NCBI GenBank assembly: GCA_027055635.1 | Contig: JALUMZ010000146.1 | Location: 1-10,231 of the forward strand | DNA: 10,231 bases | DNA from: Campylobacteraceae bacterium | GTDB taxonomy: Bacteria; Campylobacterota; Campylobacteria; Campylobacterales; Sulfurospirillaceae | Reading direction: 5' to 3' | Shown here: one piece after another, positions 1 to 6,358 of the stretch | Layout of the letters: every line of letters starts with the position of its first letter | Numbering within the stretch: position 1 is the first letter of the stretch | The notes under the pieces: model-generated | Told to the model about the DNA's origin: nothing | The model's input: the letters and a program-made list of their open reading frames with translations, nothing else | Database searches by the model: none | Made by a program: the position numbers and the translations under genes

Positions 1-35
1 TGTAAATTTTTTTTAGTATATCTCAATACGGTAAA

Positions 36-65
36 TAGACAATAAATCCAAAAAAATTGTATAAT
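36..65 (+). promoter_or_regulatory. Probable sigma-70 promoter of the lpxR-like gene
   Basis: A perfect -10 hexamer TATAAT lies at 60-65. TAGACA at 36-41 matches five of six bases of the TTGACA -35 consensus, with an 18-base spacer. Transcription would start near base 72, about 20 bases before the start codon and just ahead of the Shine-Dalgarno site AAAGAAGGA (78-86). A run of eight T lies upstream at 7-14. In Campylobacterota the -35 element is often poorly conserved, so the -10 is the stronger part of the call. Transcript mapping has not been seen. Confidence 0.6.
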
Positions 66-91
66 AAGAAAATTTTTAAAGAAGGATTGTG

Positions 92-1042
92 ATGAAAAAA
101 TATCTTAAAGTTAAGATTTTATTGCTACTGTTGTATTCTCTTATATATGCAGATACCACATCGCTTACACTCGAAAACGATGCTATTGTCGGCAAAGACA
201 ACCACTATACAAATGGGTTGTATTATATATGGATGAGTGAGAACAATACAACTTTTCCTGATATTTTAAAATTTTTGGATTTAAAGCAAAAAAATGTAGC
301 GTTTTCAATCTCACACGGAATTTTTACTCCAAGAGACAAACAAAGAAGAGCAAAAAATCTTTATGATTTGCCTTATGCCGGTTATCTTGATTTTAATTTC
401 TTGTTTTACAAATCATCCCAAAATTTTTTTAACGAATTAGGTCTGAATTTCGGTTTAGTCGGTCCATCTACGCAAGCTGGAAATCTGCAAAAATGGTTTC
501 ATTCACTCATAGGACACGAAAAGCCAAAAGGCTGGGATACGCAATTAAAAGATCATTTTCTTAGTGGAATTTCATATGGCATAGGCTATAAAACAAGGCC
601 TATAAAAATAAAGAATTTGAATTTTGATACTACTGTAAATATAAAAGGAGATTATGGTAATTTCTATACGGGTATTGTAACAGGAGCTACTATGAGATTA
701 AGTAGCATACCGCTAAAAAGTTTTAGCATAGCCGGAAATTTTATAGGTGCAAATGAAGGTTTGCTGTTAAATTATAAAGAGAGAAAAAGCCTTAATTGGG
801 CACTCTCATTCGGAGTTTATTATAATAAATTTTACAAATATTATTTGATTGATGAGGCGATAGACGAGGGTTATCATTTGAATAAATTAGATTATATGTT
901 GGGAGGCAAAATATCGCTTGATATATTTTATAAGGGATATGAAGCATCTTTTTATCTAAAATCAGTTGATATATATAAAGATGGTTTGTCATCTTCTATT
1001 AACCAAAAAACAGGTGGAATTAGCATAGTATGGAAGTTTTAA
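92..1042 (+). CDS. lpxR: LpxR-type lipid A 3'-O-deacylase, outer-membrane beta-barrel (DUF2219 family)
   Basis: Enzymes of this family sit in the outer membrane and remove the 3'-acyloxyacyl chain from lipid A, changing surface properties and immune recognition. The 316-residue product begins with a Sec signal peptide (basic MKKYLKVK, a leucine-rich core, likely cleavage after Ala20). The family motif ENDxxxGxDxHYTNG starts at residue 28. The residues shown to matter in Salmonella LpxR have counterparts here: Asn29, Asp30, Thr40, His137 and Glu143, with the same His-to-Glu spacing, followed by PKGWDTQLKD. The chain ends in Phe, as beta-barrel proteins do for BAM recognition. I chose the ATG at 92 because AAAGAAGGA (78-86) lies five bases upstream; the in-frame GTG at 89 would be only two bases from it. 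It appears to be a single-gene unit with its own promoter, 60 bases before aroQ. Substrate preference in this organism is inferred. Confidence 0.87.
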   Translation: MKKYLKVKILLLLLYSLIYADTTSLTLENDAIVGKDNHYTNGLYYIWMSENNTTFPDILKFLDLKQKNVAFSISHGIFTPRDKQRRAKNLYDLPYAGYLDFNFLFYKSSQNFFNELGLNFGLVGPSTQAGNLQKWFHSLIGHEKPKGWDTQLKDHFLSGISYGIGYKTRPIKIKNLNFDTTVNIKGDYGNFYTGIVTGATMRLSSIPLKSFSIAGNFIGANEGLLLNYKERKSLNWALSFGVYYNKFYKYYLIDEAIDEGYHLNKLDYMLGGKISLDIFYKGYEASFYLKSVDIYKDGLSSSINQKTGGISIVWKF

Positions 1043-1065
1043 TAAAATATTTTACAACATATTGA

Positions 1066-1071
1066 TATAAT
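1066..1071 (+). promoter_or_regulatory. Probable -10 element of the aroQ-to-fliY gene run
   Basis: A perfect TATAAT lies in the 60-base gap between the lpxR-like gene and aroQ. It would place a transcription start near 1078, about 25 bases before the GTG start of aroQ and ahead of the Shine-Dalgarno site AAAGGA (1089-1094). No good -35 hexamer is found 16-18 bases upstream, which is common for sigma-70 promoters of Campylobacterota. Every later junction up to fliY is an overlap or a gap of 56 bases or less with no comparable promoter, so this site may drive the whole run. The gap is very AT-rich, so chance matches are possible. Confidence 0.5.
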
Positions 1072-1102
1072 AAATAAAATTTTTTATTAAAGGAATGAGA
1101 AG

Positions 1103-1588
1103 GTGAAAATTGTAGTAATTCAAGGACCAAATTTAAATATGTTAGGACATAGAGAACAGAATATCTATGGACCTATGAAACTAGAACAAATCCACGAGCA
1201 GATGGAAGCGGTTGCCAAGGAAAACAAGGTAGAGATGGAGTTTTTTCAGTCAAACTTAGAGGGTGAAATAGTAGATAAGATTCAAGAGTGTTTAGGTGAT
1301 GCGGATGGTATCATCATCAATCCTGCTGCTTATTCACATACATCTATCGCGATACGAGATGCTATAAGTGCAGTTGCGTTGCCAACGGTAGAGGTGCATA
1401 TCAGTAATATCTACAGAAGAGAAGATTTTAGAGCAAAGAGTATGACCGCCGGTGTCAGTACGGGTATTATAAGTGGCTTTGGACCATTTGGTTATCATTT
1501 GGCTACTATTTCGCTATTACAGATTTTAGGCGAGATGGAAGCTATGAAACAAGCCGAAGCACAGCAAGCAAAAACTCAAAGTAATTGA
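1103..1588 (+). CDS. aroQ: Type II 3-dehydroquinate dehydratase
   Basis: Catalyses dehydration of 3-dehydroquinate to 3-dehydroshikimate, the third step of the shikimate pathway, in the cytoplasm; type II enzymes are usually dodecamers. The 161-residue length is normal. The N-terminal signature IQGPNLNMLGHRE (residues 6-18) is present. Catalytic and binding residues line up with the H. pylori enzyme: Arg17, Tyr22, Asn73, His79 (in PAAYSHTS), Glu97, His99 (VEVHISN) and Arg110. The last 15 residues or so are a polar tail rich in Ala, Gln and Lys. The start is GTG, preceded at eight bases by AAAGGA (1089-1094). The stop codon overlaps the next gene's ATG by one base (TGATG), which suggests translational coupling. 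It is probably the first gene of the long run that ends in flagellar genes. Confidence 0.96.
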   Translation: MKIVVIQGPNLNMLGHREQNIYGPMKLEQIHEQMEAVAKENKVEMEFFQSNLEGEIVDKIQECLGDADGIIINPAAYSHTSIAIRDAISAVALPTVEVHISNIYRREDFRAKSMTAGVSTGIISGFGPFGYHLATISLLQILGEMEAMKQAEAQQAKTQSN

Positions 1589-2616
1589 TGAACTATATAC
1601 TAAAAGATGAGAATGCCGTCTATTATGAGTGCGGCTTCTCTTGTGACAATGAACTCTTTCTTAAGCTTGGTGATGGAGCATTTTTTTTAACAGATTCAAG
1701 ATATTTTGATGAAGCTAAGGAATATATCAGAGATACTCAGGTTGTTTTGATGGATAGAAGAGATCCGTTTAAAGTAGCAAGAGAGTTGATACGAAAATCA
1801 CATATAAAATCACTAACCTACAATCCTTTGGAGTGGAGTGTAGATGATTTTGAAAAATTAAGCTCAAAACTATCTATAAATCTCAAAAAAAGTATCAATT
1901 TTTCACAAAAGAAGAGAATAATCAAGAGCAAAATAGAATTAGACATACTAAGAGAAGCCTCTTTGCTTGGTGCAAGAGCATTTGAGAGTTTTGCTGCTTT
2001 TGTAGCAAAAAATGGCATGGGATTGAATGAAAAGAGACTCTTTAATAAAGCAGAAAATATCTTCAAAGATCATGGAGAGTTAGAACTTAGTTTTGCCCCT
2101 ATAGTTGCTTTGGATGAAAATGCAGCAAAACCACATGCCCTGCCAACGGATAAAATCCTAAAAGATGATATGTTGCTTTTGCTAGATGCAGGTGTAAAAT
2201 ATAAAAGGTACTGTTCAGATAGAACTAGAGTTGCAGAGGCAAACAGTAGTATGAGATTTACAAAGGATGCAAGATTTAAAGATAAGAAAAAGCAGAAGAT
2301 ATATGATATCGTTCTTAAAGCTCAAGAAGCATCTATAAAAAAAGCTAGAGCAGGTGTGAGTGCCAGCGAGATTGATAAGGCCGGGAGGGATATAATAGAA
2401 AATGCCGGATATGGAAAGTATTTCATACATTCTACGGGGCATGGAGTTGGACTTGATATCCATGAATTGCCTATCATCGGAGCTAGAAGCAAAGATGTGA
2501 TAGAAGAAAATATGGTCTTTACGATAGAGCCTGGCATCTATCTTCCGGGTGAATTTGGAGTCAGGATTGAGGATACGGTTATAGCAAAAGTTGATGGTGT
2601 TGAGGTGATTGGTTGA
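1588..2616 (+). CDS. M24 family Xaa-Pro-type metallopeptidase (aminopeptidase P-like)
   Basis: A cytoplasmic dinuclear-metal peptidase of the creatinase/aminopeptidase P fold, expected to release N-terminal residues in front of proline. At 342 residues it is the short form of the family, with a divergent N-terminal domain (about 1-115) and a complete catalytic pita-bread domain. All five metal ligands are visible: Asp200 (LLLDAG), Asp211 (SDRTR), His285 (HSTGHGVG), Glu314 (TIEPG) and Glu328 (RIEDT). His183 (KPHALP) and His292 are the usual second-shell histidines. A lysine-rich stretch follows the second Asp ligand (about 222-236). I chose the ATG at 1588, which overlaps the aroQ stop; a TTG lies one codon upstream. 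No good Shine-Dalgarno site is seen, in keeping with coupled translation. An equivalent gene lies between aroQ and folK in H. pylori (from memory). Exact substrate (PepP- or PepQ-like) is not decidable here. Confidence 0.9.
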   Translation: MNYILKDENAVYYECGFSCDNELFLKLGDGAFFLTDSRYFDEAKEYIRDTQVVLMDRRDPFKVARELIRKSHIKSLTYNPLEWSVDDFEKLSSKLSINLKKSINFSQKKRIIKSKIELDILREASLLGARAFESFAAFVAKNGMGLNEKRLFNKAENIFKDHGELELSFAPIVALDENAAKPHALPTDKILKDDMLLLLDAGVKYKRYCSDRTRVAEANSSMRFTKDARFKDKKKQKIYDIVLKAQEASIKKARAGVSASEIDKAGRDIIENAGYGKYFIHSTGHGVGLDIHELPIIGARSKDVIEENMVFTIEPGIYLPGEFGVRIEDTVIAKVDGVEVIG

Positions 2617-3095
2617 AAGAGGTGGTTTTAGATCAAGATTTGACACTCTTTTTTAGTCCACACTTTCCAATCAAAAAAACCAAAAAACCAAATTTTAAAC
2701 ATATAGCAGTAGTTGGTATTGGTGGAAATATTGGTGATGTAAAAAAAAGATTTGAATCAGTTTATAGGTATTTTTTAAAAGATAGAAGATTTTATATCCT
2801 ACAGACATCTCCTATCTTAAAAAACCCTCCATTTGGGTATCTTGAACAAAAAGATTTTTTAAATGCTATTTTAGTGTTGCAGACAAGTATGAGTGCAAAT
2901 GAACTTTTAAAAAATCTTTTACATGTAGAGAAGCTTCAAAAAAGGCAGAGAAGTTTTAAAAATGCTCCAAGGAGCCTGGATTTGGATATAATATTTTATG
3001 ACAATTTAAATTTAAAGACTAAGAATTTGACTATCCCTCATCCTTGTTGGAGGGATAGAGTGAGTGTTGTTTTACCCCTTAGCTTTATAGATTAG
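2613..3095 (+). CDS. folK: 2-amino-4-hydroxy-6-hydroxymethyldihydropteridine pyrophosphokinase (HPPK)
   Basis: Transfers pyrophosphate from ATP to 6-hydroxymethyl-7,8-dihydropterin in folate synthesis. The 160-residue protein carries the family's N-terminal GIGGNIGD (residues 35-42; GLGSNLG in many others), the central SPILKNPPFGYLEQKDFLNA (66-85), and the HPPK signature NAPRSLDLDII (117-127) with the magnesium-binding Asp123 and Asp125. It ends with the usual PHPCWRDRVSVVLPL pattern. About 30 residues precede the fold; related Campylobacterota proteins have a similar extension. The start is an unusual TTG at 2613, chosen because GAGG (2602-2605) sits seven bases upstream inside the previous gene; a GTG at 2622 is the alternative. 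It overlaps the peptidase gene by four bases. In this group folK sits directly ahead of flhF, so a folate gene probably shares its message with flagellar genes. Confidence 0.94.
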   Translation: MKEVVLDQDLTLFFSPHFPIKKTKKPNFKHIAVVGIGGNIGDVKKRFESVYRYFLKDRRFYILQTSPILKNPPFGYLEQKDFLNAILVLQTSMSANELLKNLLHVEKLQKRQRSFKNAPRSLDLDIIFYDNLNLKTKNLTIPHPCWRDRVSVVLPLSFID

Positions 3096-3117
3096 TTTTG
3101 TTAGAAAGGATTATTTG

Positions 3118-4389
3118 GTGAAATTTTTGACTTTTAGTGGGGAGACACCGGCGGTAGCTTTGAAACTTGCACAGCAAGAGTGTGGTGAAAATGCACTTGT
3201 GGTTAGCACTAAGCAGGTACGAAAAAAAACTATAAATACGAGCTCTTTATATGAGGTTGTTGTCGCGGTTGAAGAGATAGAGGAGAAGTATGTAAAACCA
3301 AAACCAAAACCTGTAAAAAAACAGAGCGAAGATGTTTTGCTAAATATATCCGAAGCTGCAAAACAGATTTCACAAATTGCACAGGTAACTAGTGAAGGGT
3401 TTAATATAACAGATGATGAAAAAAAACCAAAATCAAAAAAGGCAAACGAAGAGTTAGGTGATATAAAAGAGGAGATAACAAAGTTAGCCGACAAGATTAA
3501 GCTGATACAGGAGATGTTTTGGGAAGAGAGGGCACCAAGTAGAAATAATCTACAGATTCCACCAGAATTTTCAGAAATATATAAGCTAGCAAGAAAAAGC
3601 GGTATGGGTGAGGATCATTTGGAAAATATTATGAATCTAACACTAGAGCATATGCCAAGCCGTATGAGAAGTAACAGCGCAACTATCAAGAGGTATTTTC
3701 AAGTCTTACTTCGTAAATTGATACCCATAAGAGTGGAGTCAACAGTTTTGAAAAGATCAAAAAGAGTGATGATGTTTGTTGGGCCGACTGGTGTCGGTAA
3801 AACAACTACCATAGCCAAATTGGCCGCTAGATACTCATATCTTCAAGAAAAAAGAAGCAAGGTAGGGATTATCACCTTGGATACTTACAGAATCGGTGCA
3901 GTAGAGCAACTTTTTCAGTATGCAAAGATGATGCGTTTGCCTATAGAGGATGTGGTAGATCCAAATGATTTTAATAGCGCCTTAAATTCTTTGAATTATT
4001 GTGACATAATACTCATAGATACGGTTGGAAGTTCACAATACGATAAACAAAAACTTTCAAAGCTGGAAAAATTTATAAGAAAAAGTGATTTTAAGATAGA
4101 TGTAAATTTGGTTCTTTCAGCAGGATGTAAGCTGGAGGATTTAGAAGAGATTTATAAAAATTTCTCATTTCTGGACTTAGATACACTTATATTTACAAAG
4201 TTTGATGAGACAAAAGCTTTTGGCACAGTCTTTTCTTTGATATATAATACAGATAAGCCTGTTAGTTATTTTTCTATAGGTCAAGAAGTACCGGATGATA
4301 TAGTTGTAGCTTCAAGTGATTTTTTGGTAAATTGCATACTTGAAGGTTTTAATGCAAAAAAGGAAAAGCATGCAAAGCCAAGCAAATAA
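3118..4389 (+). CDS. flhF: Flagellar biosynthesis GTPase FlhF
   Basis: An SRP-family GTPase that marks the cell pole for flagellar assembly, and in Campylobacter is also needed for sigma-54-dependent flagellar gene expression. The 423-residue protein has the usual three parts: a short conserved N-terminal B region (MKFLTFSGETPAVALKLAQ), a charged, Lys/Pro-rich, poorly conserved middle (about 57-145), and N and G domains from about 150 on. G-domain motifs are G1 GPTGVGKTTT (222-231), the SRP-type DTYR (255-258), G3 DTVGSS (301-306) and G4 TKFDE (360-364), then SYFSIGQEVPDD near 383-394. In most SRP GTPases G3 reads DTAGR; here Ala is Val and Arg is Ser. I chose the GTG at 3118, seven bases after AAGGA (3106-3110); TTG one codon earlier is too close. 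Its 3' end overlaps flhG. Confidence 0.95.
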   Translation: MKFLTFSGETPAVALKLAQQECGENALVVSTKQVRKKTINTSSLYEVVVAVEEIEEKYVKPKPKPVKKQSEDVLLNISEAAKQISQIAQVTSEGFNITDDEKKPKSKKANEELGDIKEEITKLADKIKLIQEMFWEERAPSRNNLQIPPEFSEIYKLARKSGMGEDHLENIMNLTLEHMPSRMRSNSATIKRYFQVLLRKLIPIRVESTVLKRSKRVMMFVGPTGVGKTTTIAKLAARYSYLQEKRSKVGIITLDTYRIGAVEQLFQYAKMMRLPIEDVVDPNDFNSALNSLNYCDIILIDTVGSSQYDKQKLSKLEKFIRKSDFKIDVNLVLSAGCKLEDLEEIYKNFSFLDLDTLIFTKFDETKAFGTVFSLIYNTDKPVSYFSIGQEVPDDIVVASSDFLVNCILEGFNAKKEKHAKPSK

Positions 4390-5245
4390 ACTAAAAGAGA
4401 TAGTCGAGCAAAGTACCTCGCAAAAAAGAGATAAAAATACAAAATTTATAGCCATCACAAGTGGAAAAGGTGGTGTAGGCAAGAGCACTATTAGTGCAAA
4501 TATGGCAAATATACTATCTCAAAACGGATATAAAGTGGCGCTTTTTGATGCAGATATTGGTTTGGCAAATTTGGATGTTATACTTAAGGTAAGCATAGAT
4601 AAAAATATACTCCATGTACTAAAAGGCGAATGTTCCCTTAGTGATATAATTATAGAGATAAATAAAAATCTTATATTGATACCGGGTGAAAGCGGTGATG
4701 AAATCTTGAAGTATAGTGACCAATTTATCTTTGAAAGATTTTTTGATGAAACCGCGATGCTAGATGATTTGGATTTTGTCATAATAGATACAGGCGCAGG
4801 CATAGGAGGACATATACAACTCTTTTTAGAGGCAGCAGATGAGGTGATTGTTGTGACTGTGCCAGACCCGGCAGCCATAACAGACGCATATGCCACTATA
4901 AAAGTAACAAGTAAGATAAAATCATATCTTCATATGTTGGTAAATATGACAAAAAATGAAAAAGAGGCACAACTTATATTTGATAAGATAAAGAAAGTTG
5001 CACTCGCAAATATAGGTGATAATTTAAAATTAAATCTGATAGGAAAACTGCCTGAAGATAAACTTATAGCAAGAAGTATAAAGCAAAGAACACTTTTTAC
5101 AAATGACTCTCCAAACTCAAATGCATCTATGGATTTGAAAAATGTAGTAAACAACTTAGTATATAAGCTGGAACGAAAAGTGCTTAAAGATGGTGAACGC
5201 AGGAGTTTTGGTAGCTTTTTTAAGAGATTAATTGAAAAATTTTAA
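4370..5245 (+). CDS. flhG: Flagellar number regulator FlhG (FleN/YlxH), MinD-type ATPase
   Basis: A membrane-cycling ATPase that limits flagellar number, partly by acting on FlhF. The 291-residue protein has the deviant Walker A SGKGGVGKST (31-40), FDADIGLANLD (59-69), LIPGESGDE (103-111), Walker B-like FVIIDTGAG (136-144) and VPDPAAITDAYA (164-175). The C-terminal SFGSFFKRLIEKF can form the amphipathic membrane-targeting helix. The N-terminus MQSQANKLKE carries the QAxxLK/R activation motif, which in B. subtilis FlhG stimulates FlhF GTPase. This supports the ATG at 4370, five bases after AAGGA (4360-4364). An in-frame ATG at 4352, also with a Shine-Dalgarno site (GAAGG, 4342-4346), would add six residues; a TTG at 4340 is less likely. 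It overlaps flhF by 20 bases, so the two partners are probably translated together. Confidence 0.95.
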   Translation: MQSQANKLKEIVEQSTSQKRDKNTKFIAITSGKGGVGKSTISANMANILSQNGYKVALFDADIGLANLDVILKVSIDKNILHVLKGECSLSDIIIEINKNLILIPGESGDEILKYSDQFIFERFFDETAMLDDLDFVIIDTGAGIGGHIQLFLEAADEVIVVTVPDPAAITDAYATIKVTSKIKSYLHMLVNMTKNEKEAQLIFDKIKKVALANIGDNLKLNLIGKLPEDKLIARSIKQRTLFTNDSPNSNASMDLKNVVNNLVYKLERKVLKDGERRSFGSFFKRLIEKF

Positions 5246-5249
5246 AAAT

Positions 5250-5284
5250 TAGACTTTTTGCATAAGGGTTATATAACAAGTCTA
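5250..5284. repeat. Small inverted repeat in the flhG - membrane protein gap
   Basis: A seven-base perfect inverted repeat, TAGACTT (5250-5256) and AAGTCTA (5278-5284), brackets 21 bases that hold a second, weaker hairpin (ATAA GGG TTAT, 5262-5272). It begins five bases after the flhG stop and ends just before the Shine-Dalgarno site AGGGA (5290-5294) of the next gene. It lacks a GC-rich stem and a trailing T-run, so it is not a normal rho-independent terminator. It could be an RNA-processing or stability element, or chance in AT-rich DNA. Confidence 0.3.
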
Positions 5285-5301
5285 TTACTAGGGAAGAAGA
5301 A

Positions 5302-5673
5302 GTGTTGCAAGCAGAGAATTTTATCTATTTTTTTACAGTGTGTGGTTTTTTTATAGGGCTTATATTTTCTATATTAAATTTTTCTGCACCTTTTGATATA
5401 TTGATATATTGTGCTGGAATAACACTGTTCTTTTATCTGTTTATACATGTGGTAGCTATAAATTTTATAGATTTTTCTACATTTAGCAAGGCAATATTTA
5501 ACAAAAAGGAACACGAAGAGATAAGTGACTATTTTATAAGGGAGTTAGATGTCAGGGAAAATAGGCTTGATTCTATGCTTTTGGATTTAGAGAAAATAGA
5601 TAGAGAATATAAAAGCAAGATATACTTAAATAGTGCAAGCGAAGGTATAGATGAGTATAAAAAGGCAGCATAA
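5302..5673 (+). CDS. Conserved small two-TM membrane protein of the flagellar run, function unknown
   Basis: The 123-residue product has two strongly hydrophobic segments, about residues 7-27 (FIYFFTVCGFFIGLIFSIL) and 33-55 (ILIYCAGITLFFYLFIHVV), then a charged soluble tail of about 65 residues that may form a helix (around 68-105, rich in Glu, Asp, Lys and Arg). Both ends would be on the same side of the inner membrane, probably cytoplasmic, because the tail is rich in basic as well as acidic residues. Small membrane proteins sit at this position, between flhG and fliA, in Campylobacter and Helicobacter too (from memory, Cj0062c and HP1033), so I read it as a positional orthologue. The start is GTG, seven bases after AGGGA (5290-5294). 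The last 23 bases overlap fliA. I recognise no functional domain; a role in flagellar assembly or placement is only suggested by context. Confidence 0.85.
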   Translation: MLQAENFIYFFTVCGFFIGLIFSILNFSAPFDILIYCAGITLFFYLFIHVVAINFIDFSTFSKAIFNKKEHEEISDYFIRELDVRENRLDSMLLDLEKIDREYKSKIYLNSASEGIDEYKKAA

Positions 5674-6358
5674 TCCATATATAAGCAGCATAAGAAAAGA
5701 GCAAGATGAGCTAGTTTTACAGTATCTTCCTGCTGTTCGTGCTATGGCATATCGTCTTAGAGAGAGGTTGCCAACATCTATAGATGTTGATGATTTGATC
5801 TCTATTGGTACAGAGGAGATGATAAAGCTTTCTAGAAGATACGATAGGAAGCAAAATGACTCTTTTTGGGGTTATGGTAAAAAGAGAGTTTATGGGTCTA
5901 TGCTTGATTATTTACGCTCTTTGGATGTTATGAGTAGAGCCAATAGGAGACTTGTTAAGTTAGTCAATAAAGAGATAGAAAAATACCTAGCAGTTTATGA
6001 AGAAGAGCCTAGTGATGAATACATAAGCAAGGTCAGCGGTGAGGATATAAAGAAGATAAGAGAGGCTAGAGATGGTACAAAAATCATCTCTGTTATGCCC
6101 ATAAATGAGCAGATAACTATATACTCAGGGGAAGATACACCACAGTTGGTAGAAAAAGAGCAGCTGCTTGAAATTATAAAGAGTGTATTGCTTGGTTTTA
6201 AGCAAAGAGAGCAGATGATAATACAACTCTACTATTTTGAGGAGTTAAATTTAAAAGAGATAAGTGATATTTTAGGTATCAGTGAGTCAAGGATATCTCA
6301 GATACACAAAAAACTTTTAGCTAAGATAAGAGATCAAATAGGAAGTTATAATGGCTGA
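5651..6358 (+). CDS. fliA: Flagellar sigma factor FliA (sigma-28)
   Basis: Directs RNA polymerase to late flagellar promoters (flagellin and others) and is normally held inactive by the anti-sigma factor FlgM, which is not in this window. The 235 residues have the expected order: sigma region 2 from about 20 to 95 (LPAVRAMAYRLRERLPTSID, DDLISIGTEEMIKL, SFWGYGKKRVYGSMLDYLR), region 3 with EEEPSDEYISK at about 117-127, and the region 4 helix-turn-helix (QMIIQLYYFEELNLKEIS and ILGISESRISQIHKK) at 188-221. The ATG at 5651 is five bases after GAAGG (5641-5645), which lies inside the preceding gene; the genes overlap by 23 bases. The end overlaps fliM by eight bases. No separate promoter is visible, so fliA is probably made from the same message as flhF and flhG. 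Confidence 0.96.
   Translation: MSIKRQHNPYISSIRKEQDELVLQYLPAVRAMAYRLRERLPTSIDVDDLISIGTEEMIKLSRRYDRKQNDSFWGYGKKRVYGSMLDYLRSLDVMSRANRRLVKLVNKEIEKYLAVYEEEPSDEYISKVSGEDIKKIREARDGTKIISVMPINEQITIYSGEDTPQLVEKEQLLEIIKSVLLGFKQREQMIIQLYYFEELNLKEISDILGISESRISQIHKKLLAKIRDQIGSYNG

Noticed and set aside
1073..1088. AT-only palindrome AATAAAA/TTTTATT upstream of aroQ
   Set aside because: Two-base loop, no GC pairs, and it lies between the likely transcription start and the ribosome site; chance in AT-rich DNA is the simpler reading.
1095..1106. Three-codon frame ATG AGA AGG TGA overlapping the aroQ GTG start
   Set aside because: The Shine-Dalgarno site AAAGGA directly abuts this ATG with no spacer, so initiation there is unlikely; the spacing suits the GTG at 1103.
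1681..1688. Eight-base homopolymers as possible phase-variation tracts (T8 in the peptidase gene; A8 in folK at 2741 and in flhF at 3419)
   Set aside because: A/T runs of this length are expected in DNA this AT-rich; Campylobacterota phase variation usually uses longer G/C tracts, none of which occur here, and all frames are intact.
2215..2646. Minus-strand open frame of 143 codons opposite the peptidase gene, and other antisense frames
   Set aside because: They lie opposite well-supported genes, show no recognisable domain and have skewed composition typical of shadow frames.
5246..5265. Possible sigma-54 site (TTAGACTTTTTGCAT) before the small membrane protein gene
   Set aside because: The -12 GC is present, but the -24 GG at the required 10-base spacing is A-T, so the essential element is missing.
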